A program made the position numbers and the translations under genes. A stretch of DNA of 49,205 bases. Source: Rhodovibrio sodomensis. GTDB lineage: Bacteria > Pseudomonadota > Alphaproteobacteria > Kiloniellales > Rhodovibrionaceae. The notes below the pieces were generated by a model. That model was not told the DNA's origin and did not search any database. It saw only the letters and a list, made by a program, of their open reading frames with translations. Positions within the stretch are counted from its first letter, which is position 1. Every line of letters starts with the position of its first letter. The stretch spans positions 1 to 49,205 of the forward strand of contig NZ_NRRL01000051.1 in assembly GCF_016583645.1 (NCBI RefSeq), written 5' to 3'. Positions 1 through 8,116 of this stretch are shown here, piece after piece.

Positions 1-751
1 TCGCGGGATTTGGGATCGGTGTGCCCGATGCCCGAGCTAAGACCTGGCCGGCCTCAAAGCGTGCGATATCTCCTCCGGTCGCGTCGCTGCGCCAATAGAC
101 GCCGTTGTCCGTATCGATACCGGCCGTAACATCCGGTGGTGTTCCGGTCGCCGCTGCTGCGATGTTTAGCGAGTTTACGCCAGAATTCACAACCGTGTTG
201 CCGGGAAGAAGTTCGTCAATGCGCACCATGAATAAAAGTTCGTCACCGACAAGAAGGTTGTCGAGATCCCAGTCGACGACGAAATCGGTGCCGTTGCCGA
301 CGAAACTTGCATTCGCAGTCGCGGGAATCTGTCGGGCGGCGATGTCATGTGTTTCGGTGTCTCCCGCAAGCTGCGTGCCCGGCGCGGGATTAGTGCCGCT
401 GCGATCAACCTCGTAGAGCTCTAGCGTCAGGTCTGTCTGATATCCCGAGGTTGCAGTGCCATTAGTGTTACCAGTCGGGTCCCAGCCGTCCCAGTTCGAC
501 ATGATCACCGAAAACGTGTCGATCCGTGCCCGCTGATCGAAGCCGATGACCCCGCCGAACGCATCAGCGCTATTAGCGGCATAGGCCCAGCTACCGATAT
601 CGTCTGGCGGGTTCTGCCCATCCTTTTCCAGGCTCGATGCCGAATTGAAATGATTGTAAAAATCATTATACAATTCGGCCGCGTTTGCTGACATGGAATT
701 GCCAAACAAAAGGATTGTGCCGGCGCAGACGCTCGCGACGGTGCGCTTCAT
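1..751 (-). CDS. Partial secreted protein, unknown function (3' end outside the window)
   Basis: The leftward reading frame starts at ATG 749-751 and stays open to base 1, so the C-terminus is missing. A GGAG lies about 9 nt upstream of the start. The N-terminus (MKRTVASVCAGTILLFGNS, then an ANAAE-type cleavage region) reads as a Sec signal peptide. The mature part is rich in Gly, Asp, Asn and Thr (for example IDTFSVIMSNWDGW and LTLELYEVD), which suggests an extracellular beta-rich protein. The last visible residues (SGTPIPNPA) resemble the linker before a PEP-CTERM anchor, but the anchor is not in view. This gene lies on the 1-980 segment, which may not belong to the same circle as the rest of the window. 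Function unknown. Confidence 0.6.
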   Translation of the reverse strand, partial: MKRTVASVCAGTILLFGNSMSANAAELYNDFYNHFNSASSLEKDGQNPPDDIGSWAYAANSADAFGGVIGFDQRARIDTFSVIMSNWDGWDPTGNTNGTATSGYQTDLTLELYEVDRSGTNPAPGTQLAGDTETHDIAARQIPATANASFVGNGTDFVVDWDLDNLLVGDELLFMVRIDELLPGNTVVNSGVNSLNIAAAATGTPPDVTAGIDTDNGVYWRSDATGGDIARFEAGQVLARASGTPIPNPA

Positions 752-966
752 GGTGATTAACTCCGTGCTCTTGAGGGTGCTAGCCAAAACCTGCAGGAAC
801 TATGCCACAGCAATAACCTTCTGGAATCAAGGGATCCTTGGACCCGCCTTGTCGGCATTTGTAAGGCTGACGATACAGAATGTCGCTCTACACGGTAGGC
901 GATGTAAAAAATCCTGACACATGCACGGGCCTGAAATCGCGAGTGTCGGCCGCTGCTGGCCCCTGG

Positions 967-1251
967 CTACTGGCAAGCGCCCAGGCGAACGAACTGGTTG
1001 ATCTCGTTCAAGCGGGCCATGACGGCGGCGAGCACCCATTGGCCCTGCTGCTCGGACTCGAACGGGGCGTCGCCCCAGATCATCGGCATCCATTCGCTCG
1101 GATTGATCCGGGTCGGGCTGACGGCGATGCCAAACAAATAACCATCCAGCACCGCCGCCGGCATCCAATCCGCGGGCGCTTCGTCGCTATCCAGGAACGC
1201 GGTCAGCTCTTTGAAGTCCCCGGTCGGCTCGACCAGCTCATCGTCCGTCAT
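967..1251 (-). pseudogene. UPF0149/YecA-like protein, truncated copy
   Basis: The frame begins at ATG 1251 and follows the integrase gene stop (1261) with a GGAGAC ribosome site. It encodes the N-terminal half of a UPF0149-type protein (LDGYLFGIAVSPTRI, then WGDAPFESEQQGQW). After the codons for NQFVRL the reading breaks off into four unrelated residues and a stop at 967. The same protein continues correctly as NQFVRLAREQPPTF at the right end of the window. Bases 981-1107 are identical to 49079-49205, so the intact gene is probably 1251 to 981 joined to 49078 to 48660. The truncation seen here would be an assembly branch or a real rearranged allele. Confidence 0.75.
981..1107. repeat. 127-bp sequence identical to the right end of the window
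   Basis: Bases 981-1107 are the same, base for base, as 49079-49205. Identity stops abruptly at 981: base 980 is c and base 49078 is g. The repeat lies inside the UPF0149 reading frame, and a length of exactly 127 is a common assembler word size. This fits a circular molecule whose end overlaps position 981, with 1-980 as an alternative branch. A true partial gene duplication is the other possibility. Confidence 0.9.
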
Positions 1252-1260
1252 AGGCGTCTC

Positions 1261-1848
1261 CTACCACATCCGGCTTGCGATCTCCTGCTCTTCGGTCCCG
1301 ACGGCGTCCGCGTAGATCGCGGTGGTGCTGAGCTGGGCGTGACCCAGCCACTTCTGGACCATGTTCAGCGGGATGCCCTTCGTGATCGCCTGCACGCCGA
1401 AGCCGTGCCGCAGCCCGGTCGGGGTCGCCTGCGGTCCGGCCAGGCGGGCTTGCCGCATGACGCCGGCGACGCGCCGCCAGGCCGTCGGCCGGCTCCACGG
1501 CCAGAGCCGCGTTTTCCGGGTCCAGGCACGCCGCTGCAGAGCTTTCAGATCATGGACCAGATCGAGGGCGTCGAGCACGGCCGGCGGCACGGGCACGGCC
1601 CGGTAGCGCCCCGTCCGGCGCTGCTTCAGGCTCTCGAAGATCACCACACCGGCGTCCAGGTCGACGCGGTCGGCGGTGACCGCGAGGGCCTCACTGATCC
1701 GACATCCGGTGTAACAAAGCGTGAGGCAGAAGGTGCGGGTCTCCCGCGGCGCCTGCTCGGCGGCCGCCAGGAAGCGCGCGCGCTCGTCCGCAGTCATGTA
1801 CTTGCGCCGGCCCTGAGCGTCGTAGAGCTGCAGACCCTCGGCGGTCAT
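1261..1848 (-). CDS. Tyrosine recombinase/integrase, short catalytic-domain form
   Basis: This 195-aa protein starts at ATG 1848 and overlaps the stop of the upstream exonuclease gene by ATGA, so the two are translationally coupled. It is essentially only the catalytic domain of a tyrosine recombinase. The first catalytic Arg is in CYTGCRISEAL (about residue 50), the second is in GLRHGFG (about 147), and the C-terminal LGH...IY (about 168-179) carries the late His and the nucleophile Tyr. The His usually three residues before the second Arg is Thr here (TGLR). No N-terminal SAM-like core-binding domain is present, so it may need a partner or be a divergent, operon-embedded form. The neighbours are nucleases and helicases, not the replication genes. 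Likely role, inferred: resolution or integration of plasmid DNA. Confidence 0.75.
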   Translation of the reverse strand: MTAEGLQLYDAQGRRKYMTADERARFLAAAEQAPRETRTFCLTLCYTGCRISEALAVTADRVDLDAGVVIFESLKQRRTGRYRAVPVPPAVLDALDLVHDLKALQRRAWTRKTRLWPWSRPTAWRRVAGVMRQARLAGPQATPTGLRHGFGVQAITKGIPLNMVQKWLGHAQLSTTAIYADAVGTEEQEIASRMW

Positions 1849-2372
1849 GCCCCTGGCCCCGCGACGTGCGGCCCGCCGGGCCAGCCGCGGGCGCACATGT
1901 GCTGCCAGACCGCCCGGGCCGCGAGCGCATCGCCGGCGGCCCGGTGCGGCGGGATGCCGGCGGCGTCCCAGTCGTAGCCGATCCAGCCCGCGGCCTCGAT
2001 CAGCTTCGGCCATTTGTACCAGGCAAAGAACCGCTCGGCCGCGAGCATGGCGCAGTGCGCGGAAGCGATCGGCAGCTGACTTCCGAAGAACCCCAGATCG
2101 AAGCGGGCGTTGTAGATCACGAGATCCTCGCCGCCGACGAGGTCGGCCACGTCGGCGCGCACGGCGTCGGCCGGGCGGGCATCGGCGACGTATTCGGGCG
2201 CGATGCCATGGATCGCCTGGGCCTCGGGCCAACCGCGCCGCATCCACCGCTCGGCCGGGCGGCAGACCTCGTCGATCAGGCGCTCGCCGCGGGCATCGAT
2301 CAGAGCGACCTCGACAAGGTCGTCGTGCGGCGGCCGCAAACCGGTCGTTTCGGTGTCGAGGTACAGCGTCAT
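1845..2372 (-). CDS. DnaQ-like DEDDh 3'-5' exonuclease
   Basis: The ATG at 2372 is chosen because the product then starts MTLYLDTETTGL, the usual N-terminus of the family; an in-frame start at 2390 adds six residues. Length is about 175 aa, normal for a stand-alone DnaQ/RNase T domain. The active-site residues are visible in order: D and E in LDTETTG, D in YNARFDLGFF, and H and D in HRAAGDAL, so it is a DEDDh enzyme expected to degrade single-stranded 3' ends with two metal ions. Its stop overlaps the start of the downstream recombinase gene. With the circular join, the operon continues through the UPF0149 gene into a RecD2-like helicase. DNA processing or repair on the plasmid is likely; the substrate is unknown. 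Confidence 0.85.
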   Translation of the reverse strand: MTLYLDTETTGLRPPHDDLVEVALIDARGERLIDEVCRPAERWMRRGWPEAQAIHGIAPEYVADARPADAVRADVADLVGGEDLVIYNARFDLGFFGSQLPIASAHCAMLAAERFFAWYKWPKLIEAAGWIGYDWDAAGIPPHRAAGDALAARAVWQHMCARGWPGGPHVAGPGA

Positions 2373-2447
2373 CGCGTCACTGTCCTGCACCCGGGTCGAC
2401 GCATCCGGATCCCACGGTCGTCGGAACGTTCCGGGCCCCCTCCCCCG

Positions 2448-2702
2448 TCATGCGATCCGCCGGTAGCCCTTGCGCTCCTTCCGGCGGACAAAATCGTGCA
2501 TCTTGCCGCGGGCGGCCGGGGTGTCCGGCTGGGCGTCGAGCCGCATTTGCCCGGGCTGACCGATCCGGCCCCATTCCCGGACCAGGGAGACGTCACCGAA
2601 CAACCCGGGCCAGATGGCGCAGCGGTAGAAACGGTGCTTGTTGCTGGTGCTCTCGATGCGGATCAGATCGGCGGCATCGTTTTGCAACGTAACATCCGAC
2701 AT
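2448..2702 (-). CDS. WGR-domain protein, short
   Basis: An 84-aa protein starting at ATG 2702 with GGAG 8-9 nt upstream. Nearly the whole length is one WGR domain: the motif LVREWGRIGQPGQM is clear, preceded by the conserved NKHRFYRCAIWPGLFG strand region and followed by F.R...KGYRR near the C-terminus. WGR domains bind nucleic acid, typically DNA ends, in PARPs and bacterial regulators. A paralogue lies at 22598-22978 next to kfrA. This gene is the first of the leftward operon with the exonuclease and recombinase. It is separated from cas3 by a terminator at 2722-2745. Confidence 0.85.
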   Translation of the reverse strand: MSDVTLQNDAADLIRIESTSNKHRFYRCAIWPGLFGDVSLVREWGRIGQPGQMRLDAQPDTPAARGKMHDFVRRKERKGYRRIA

Positions 2703-2721
2703 TTGTTTCACTCCGGGCCCG

Positions 2722-2745
2722 AAAAAGGCCCCGGCAGGCCGGGGC
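2722..2745 (-). terminator. Rho-independent terminator downstream of cas3
   Basis: Read leftward, GCCCCGG and CCGGGGC form a 7-bp G+C stem with a 4-nt loop, followed by TTTTT at 2726-2722. It lies about 120 bp after the cas3 stop and 20 bp before the WGR start, so it isolates the cas3 transcript from the next operon. Confidence 0.8.
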
Positions 2746-2862
2746 ACCTCGTCTAACGTCCTGGGAATCCTACCATGCCCGCGGGCGTGGCTGAAACAGA
2801 CTTACCAATTCTGTTGCATCCGAGCTCTTTTCGTCGAGCACCGTATGGTAATAGCAATCTCT

Positions 2863-5516
2863 TTATCCATGCGTGTTTATGAGAAGGCCGCGTTGTGGCG
2901 TATAGGTAATCTCCGTTTCTTTGTCGGATGTCATCGTAAGCTTGTAATGCCCCTTTTCGGATTCATGGAGAGGCAATATAACGCGGTACTTTAGGCCAGG
3001 GTAACGCTCCTTCATCGCAATGGCCCGTTCATCGTTTTCGAGGGCGTCGACGATCACCCTTAACCGATGTGCTGGTACCCTGAGAAAGCCGCTTTCGACA
3101 GTCTTTCCGTCCCAGGGTTGAAACTCACCTGCGGCGCCCACGTGCACCAGACAGAGTTCGACGCTGTCCCCAAGACGGGTCGGAATTCGGACATCGTCGG
3201 GCCACTGCCCCTCTTCGCGCGTGTAACCCGCTGACGGCGTCAAAAGTTTACCGGCAGCAAGGCTCCGGGCCATCATCGCTTCGGCTAGAGCGTCGTCCGC
3301 AGCAGCGGCAATGCCGTAAGGCAGATCCGGATCGTCGGCGGGAAGCGCGGCCTCGACAAGATCGCGCAACTTCTCGGGCGATCGGATTTCACCGCGAAGA
3401 TGCAACTGCTCGGCGGTACGCCAGAGCCAGCCGATCTGGGGATAGACGAAGGCGGCACGGCCGAGCACGTGCTTGTACCAGTCTTTTGACGGAACTGGGT
3501 CGAACGTTGGGCCGTACACCCATAAGGTCGCCGGGTGACGTGCGTCGCCCCCCCATCGTCCCGGGGTGTTCCGTCCGCGTCACGGGCGTGCCTCTGCAAC
3601 CGTCCGGCTGACTGGATCAAGGAGTCCATCGGCTTCAGGTCGCAGACCATTGCGTCGAAGTCGAGATCCAGGGACTGCTCGAGCACCTGGGTTCCAACCA
3701 CGATCGCTCCGGCCCGTGTGGCGCTGTCGGACACGGGCCCGAAGCGCCGGATAACGTCATCCTCGATCTCGGCCCGCCGGGCAGCCGGGAACCGCGCATG
3801 CAGCAGCGTCACGTCATCGTGTTCGGCGGCTAAATCTTCGTAGGCCGCGATCGCGTCATCGACCGTATTGCGCATCCACAGTGCGCAAAATCCCGCACGC
3901 GCCGCCGCAAGCAGATGCGATCTAGCCGCATCCATATCCTCGGTTACGGCAACTGGGATCGCGCGGTGAGCGCCAGTCGGCGCATCCACGGGAACGACGC
4001 GCGTCTCTTGGCTGTCGACAACCGTGACCGCCGGATAAGACGATGTCGCGATATGTGCGGAATCGGGTTCCGACCACCCCGCCCCATCCGCGAACGCGGC
4101 CGCGAGTTGTTGTTTAAGGTCGGCGGTCAAGGTTGCGCTCAACAGAATAGCGCTGCCGCCGAGCGCGGCGTGCAAGCGGATCAGCCCGCATAGCAAGCGC
4201 CCTGTGTAATCGTCGTGCGCGTGCACTTCATCGACAACGAGCACCTTGGGCGCCAGACCGAACAGGCGCGCACTGGCGAAGCGCGCCGGCAGGGCCGCCA
4301 GAAGCGCTTGATCCACGGTCCCGACCGCGACGTCGGCCATCAGCTGGCGGCGGCGGTCGCCCCCCATCCAGATACGCGCCTCGTCGACACCCGCGTCCAG
4401 CACACCGGCAGAGCCCGGACCACTGTGAACTAGGGTCAGGCTTGGCGATGCTCCGGTCTCGAACAAGCGGTCGTACATGGCCGCATGTCGTTTGGCCATT
4501 CCGTCGGCCGTGGCGGTGGTGGGCAAGGCGATATAAACGCCGCGGCCGAGACCGGCCCGGGCCATGCGCGCGGCCAGGACATCGGCCGCTTCCGTCTTGC
4601 CGCTGCCGGTCACGTCCTCGACCATGATCAGACCTTGATTCGACGGTAGACGCAGCGTGTCTGCGAGGGCTTGCAGCGGCCGCGGACTGCGCGCGGGAAA
4701 GAGATCGACGAAGGATGTGGCATCCGTCGGCTGGGCGGGTATGACACCCGATGCGGCGACAGCCTTCGCGGCCTGCGGCCGGGCGAAATCGCGCCAGTAC
4801 GCCTCTGGTGTGTGGGTCGGTGACGTATACGGGAATCGCTCGGTGTTCGACCCCAGCCAGTCAGCGAGGTTGACGGTGGCCGCCAGCAGGAACGACAGCC
4901 GTCCGGCCTGGTCATCGGAAAGCCGGGCGAGCGGGGCGGTCAGCGTATCCTGGTTCGCAACGAAGCGGTCAAGCGCATAAGTCGCGAGGGTCTCGGCGGC
5001 GGCACGGTCGTCAGGGGTCGTCTCGCCCTCGAGGATAGAGCGGGCCGAGGTTGATCCGTGGTCGAAGGCCGGCACGCCATGATGACCGAACACCCCCGGC
5101 AACAGGCGGTCCAGGACATACCGGGTATCGAAGTCCAGCGGCAGCCGCTCGCGCAGGTATTCCGACCACAGGATCAGACCGGTATCGGTGTGGCGTACCG
5201 ATTGCGCGAGCCGACGACGCGTATGCGTCTGCCCCGTCGTCGTGCGTACGTCTTCCGGGGCCTGCTCCTGGAAACGGGAGAGCTTGCCCAGGTCATGTAT
5301 CAGGGCGAGCGCAGTTACCAAAGCGATGACATCCGTACGGCCGGCCAGGGCGCGGATGCGCGCGGCCAAAACCTCATGCTGCAGCAGCAAGGCTTCCGCG
5401 CAGGCCGCGACGTCGAAGCTGTGCCAGAGGAAGGGGTGCCAACGCTGCGCGGCCCCTTGAGGTGCCCGGGCTTTGGCCCAGTAGCCGGTTATCAGTGGCT
5501 TCAGATCGATTTGCAT
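2863..5516 (-). CDS. cas3: CRISPR-associated helicase/nuclease Cas3, type I-E, frameshifted
   Basis: Cas3 is recruited by Cascade to unwind and cut the displaced target strand. The first frame runs from ATG 5516. It holds the HD nuclease (HPFLWHSF about residue 30, IHDLGKL about 75, FGHHG about 170), Walker A (GSGKTEA about 310), the VVDEVHAHD box, LLSATLT, VVGTQVLEQSLDLDFD and QSAGRLQRH. The reading then shifts: the natural continuation (DARHPATLWVYGPTFDP through the C-terminal domain to 2863) is in another frame. The switch coincides with a G7 run on the coding strand (3554-3548). One extra G would restore a single 884-aa protein, the normal size for Cas3 of I-E systems. It could be a sequencing indel, a real null or a slippage switch. 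It is divergent from casA with a 252-bp gap. Confidence 0.9.
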
Positions 5517-5550
5517 ACGGTGCGTCCCACAAGCTAGGACGGTTGGACGT

Positions 5551-5649
5551 TCTCCGTAGTTATTCGCCCGGCAACGGAGATGACCCGATGTGAAGCGGCG
5601 TTGCCGTCGTAGGATTCGGTTCGTTCCCCGCCACCGCGGGGATTATTTT
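5551..5649 (+). ncRNA. crRNA-like guide (pseudo-repeat, spacer, pseudo-repeat), CreR-type candidate
   Basis: Pseudo-repeat 1 (5559-5587) matches the array repeat at 19 of 29 bases and keeps the 5'-handle as ATGACCCG (array: ATGAACCG). A 33-nt spacer-like segment follows (5588-5620). Pseudo-repeat 2 (5621-5649) also matches at 19 of 29 and keeps the exact Cas6e hairpin stem TCCCCGC/GCGGGGA with a CACC loop. The 62-bp period equals the array period (61) plus one. In pseudo-repeat 1 an alternative 7-bp stem TCTCCGT (5551-5557) with ACGGAGA (5574-5580) ends next to the normal cleavage point. The spacer start ATGTGAAGCGG matches 5688-5698 upstream of casA. A weak promoter (TTGCAT 5511, CTAGGA 5534) could drive it. 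Known crRNA-resembling RNAs (creA, CreR) have this layout. Confidence 0.75.
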
Positions 5650-5684
5650 GCCCGGTCTCAGGATAACCGTCCGAGCGTCTACGG

Positions 5685-5740
5685 ATGATGTGAAGTGGGG
5701 TTTGTAAGGGGTTGACCCCTGCTTAAAACGCTGGTACGCA
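5685..5740 (+). promoter_or_regulatory. casA promoter with built-in Cascade target and operator-like palindrome
   Basis: The best promoter for the cas operon is TTGACC (5712-5717), 17 bp, then TACGCA (5735-5740), which places the transcript start about 20 nt before the GTG of casA. The -35 box lies inside a perfect inverted repeat AGGGGT-TG-ACCCCT (5707-5720). Immediately upstream is the sequence matched by the crRNA-like guide: PAM ATG (5685-5687), then ATGTGAAGTGGGGTT, which agrees with 13 of the first 15 spacer bases (mismatches at 9 and 12). A Cascade complex bound over 5685-5720 would cover the -35 box. Confidence 0.6.
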
Positions 5741-5768
5741 GTTTAGACCAAGGTAATAGGAATCGTCC

Positions 5769-7394
5769 GTGACGTACAATTTCCTTACTTCACGCTACCT
5801 CCGGACGCAGCAAGCAGACGGTCAGATCGCTTACATTGCGCCTGCGGAGCTCGCGGCCGAGGGCGACCAACGGCCAATCGCCTTTGCGACTGGCCTCCCC
5901 GTACTGGACGCTTTTGCGACCGAGCTCATGATCGCGCTGTTCCAGTACGCCCTCGCGCCGGCGAGCGAACGCGACGTCCTGCGGCTTTTGGCGGGTTCGC
6001 CGCCATCCATGTCCGAACTTTCGCACGCGTTTGCCGCTCACGCCGACGGCTTCGACCTTTACGGCAATACGCCGGCGTTTCAGGACACCACGGTCGAAGC
6101 GGAAACGCCGTCGCCGGTCGGACGTCTGCTGCCGACCTCGCCCGGCGAACAGACGCGCAAGCGCAACCAGGACATCCTGATCAGCGAGATTTCCGCCATG
6201 CGGCCGGAGATCGCCATGCTCGCCCTCGCCTTTATCCAGGCCCACAGTCCGGCGGGCGGGCGCGGCACACGTACCTCATTGGCCGGCGGCGGACCGCTGC
6301 GGACCTGGGTCCTTCGGGACACGCTCTATGCAACCGTTCTGGCGAACCTCCTGCCGCAAAACGCGTTTCGGGAACTCGGCACGCCGGGCGGCGACAGGCT
6401 CGACCCGCTGCCATGGCGCAGTCACGTCCACGGGACGCGCACCGCGGCGAACACGCCGCCGGAACACGTCTATTTCGCCTGTCCGCGGCGCATCCTCTTG
6501 GCCGAGCCGGAGGCAGCCGACCCGGAGCGCGCGTGCGGGGTGACGGGTGAGACGGATGTACCGCTGATCACTGCCATCCGACAGAAGGCGAACGGGCCTG
6601 AGTATGACAGCACCGGCTGGCGTCACCCGCTGACCCCCTATGTGCAGCGCAAGCAAAAGGGCGTGGTCACCCCGTTCCCGAAATTGGGCGCCACCCTGAC
6701 CTTGGGCGCGGCCTGGCGCGAACGCTGGGGGCTTTTCGCCGACGTCGGCAGCGCCGGAGAGCCCGGTCCCGTCGCGGCGGCCGTGGTACGGGCCTGGCGT
6801 GACCGACGCCTGAAAGAAGTAGGCGGCATGCCGATCGTTCGTGTGCGCGCATTCGGCCTGCGCTGCGACAACGCAACCGTCGCCAGCGTGGTCGACCTGC
6901 CCTTCACCTTCCGCGCGTTTCCGGCCCAGGACTCCGGTGACGTCCGGCTGTTCGAGGAGCACCTCAGCCAGATTGTCGGCGTCGGCGACGAGCTGGCCAA
7001 TGCCCTGCGCTTTTACCTGATCGAGGCGCTGCACGGACCCGGCCACGCCGGTGACATGCCGCGGGATTGGGGCCGGGAACACCAGATTACCTTCTGGCAG
7101 CGCACAGAGACCGATTTCCAGACCTACGTCGCGGACCTGGCGGACGCGCTCACCAAGAGCGCGGATGTTGCTGGCACCCTCGCTGGCCCGGACCGGCAGC
7201 GGGCCCGGCATCGTTTTCAGCACCGAACGCTGCGCACGACTGTCCTTAACATTTTCGACGAATTGTGTGCCCCGCAGCTGACGGCGGAGCGCGCGCTCGA
7301 CATCAGCCGCGCGCGGGTGCGCTTGAACCGCCGCACCTCGAAGACCGCCGACGCCGGCATCGACCCGCAGCTCCTGGAGGCCGAGAGCGCATGA
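5769..7394 (+). CDS. casA: Cascade large subunit CasA/Cse1 (Cas8e)
   Basis: This 541-aa protein begins with GTG 5769 (MTYNFLTSRYL), with AGGAATC as a ribosome site. Length and layout fit Cse1 of type I-E, the subunit that reads the PAM and later recruits Cas3. Recognisable family features are the N-terminal NFLTSRYLR segment, the central LARTSLAGGGPLRTWVLR-like region (here GRGTRTSLAGGGPLRTW) and the C-terminal helical bundle. It is the first gene of the operon and overlaps casB by ATGA (7391-7394). The divergent cas3 lies 252 bp upstream, and the gap holds the guide-like element and promoter. Confidence 0.93.
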   Translation: MTYNFLTSRYLRTQQADGQIAYIAPAELAAEGDQRPIAFATGLPVLDAFATELMIALFQYALAPASERDVLRLLAGSPPSMSELSHAFAAHADGFDLYGNTPAFQDTTVEAETPSPVGRLLPTSPGEQTRKRNQDILISEISAMRPEIAMLALAFIQAHSPAGGRGTRTSLAGGGPLRTWVLRDTLYATVLANLLPQNAFRELGTPGGDRLDPLPWRSHVHGTRTAANTPPEHVYFACPRRILLAEPEAADPERACGVTGETDVPLITAIRQKANGPEYDSTGWRHPLTPYVQRKQKGVVTPFPKLGATLTLGAAWRERWGLFADVGSAGEPGPVAAAVVRAWRDRRLKEVGGMPIVRVRAFGLRCDNATVASVVDLPFTFRAFPAQDSGDVRLFEEHLSQIVGVGDELANALRFYLIEALHGPGHAGDMPRDWGREHQITFWQRTETDFQTYVADLADALTKSADVAGTLAGPDRQRARHRFQHRTLRTTVLNIFDELCAPQLTAERALDISRARVRLNRRTSKTADAGIDPQLLEAESA

Positions 7395-8080
7395 GCACAA
7401 CCGTCCGACCGCCGCGTTTCGCCTGGAGGCTGGACCGGGCGAACCGAAACATCCCCGATGCAGGCCACCGCCTGCTCTCCTGGCACCGTACCCTGACCGG
7501 CGAGCCGGACGATCCGAACAAGCGGTCCGCGCCCGATCGAGCCCTGCGTGCGCAACTGAAACGGTGTCAGGATCCCGGGGACGCCCTGTTCCTGCCCGGT
7601 TTCGCCGCCGTGTTTCAGTATCTCTACCCGGACGAGTCGTCCCGTACCGCAGCGTTGCGAGACCAGGAGGTTGTCGCCGCGCTGGCCCGCGTTGCCATCA
7701 CCGCAGCGAGCCTTGGGGGGCGCGGTGCCCAGATCGACACCGCAACGCCGCTGGCCCTGCAAATGCTGGGGCCAGAGGGCCGGATCGCCGACGGTCGGGT
7801 CGAGGATGCGACGGTCACTCCGCTGCGCCTGCGGTCTCTGCTCGCGACCGACGATCCAGACCCTGCGCTCGCGCGTTGGCGCCGGCTGTTGCCGGTATTC
7901 GCCGGCAACGGGGTCAACCTGCCGGAACTGGCCCAGGCGCTCGCGCACTGGGATGAAACCACCCGGCGGACGCTGAGTTTCGCCTACTTCGCCTTTGCGG
8001 CGACAGGCCCGCACCGCAGCGGCACGCCCACCACCACCGAACCCGACGACGACACGGCTTCTCTACCCGCCGACGCCTGA
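7391..8080 (+). CDS. casB: Cascade small subunit CasB/Cse2 (Cas11e)
   Basis: A 229-aa protein starting at ATG 7391 inside the casA stop. Cse2 forms the dimer on the belly of Cascade that stabilises the R-loop. Family hallmarks are the basic N-terminus, LLSWHRTLTG near residue 30, and the RLRSLLATDDPDPALARWRRLLP helix followed by NLPELAQALAHW. E. coli Cse2 is about 160 aa; this one is longer, mainly through an acidic, Pro/Thr-rich C-terminal tail. The next gene, casC, starts 36 bp downstream. Confidence 0.9.
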   Translation: MSTTVRPPRFAWRLDRANRNIPDAGHRLLSWHRTLTGEPDDPNKRSAPDRALRAQLKRCQDPGDALFLPGFAAVFQYLYPDESSRTAALRDQEVVAALARVAITAASLGGRGAQIDTATPLALQMLGPEGRIADGRVEDATVTPLRLRSLLATDDPDPALARWRRLLPVFAGNGVNLPELAQALAHWDETTRRTLSFAYFAFAATGPHRSGTPTTTEPDDDTASLPADA

Positions 8081-8116
8081 GCTGTGCCGGCCGCAATCCA
8101 GGGAAAACGACCCGCC

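Noticed and set aside
880..2756. Rightward long frames over the exonuclease and recombinase
   Set aside because: Arg/Pro-rich shadows; the leftward genes have catalytic motifs and coupled starts.
5650..5681. Second spacer-like unit after pseudo-repeat 2
   Set aside because: No third repeat-like sequence follows at 5682, and the first bases do not match the promoter next to a PAM. Only the 5588-5620 unit is flanked on both sides.
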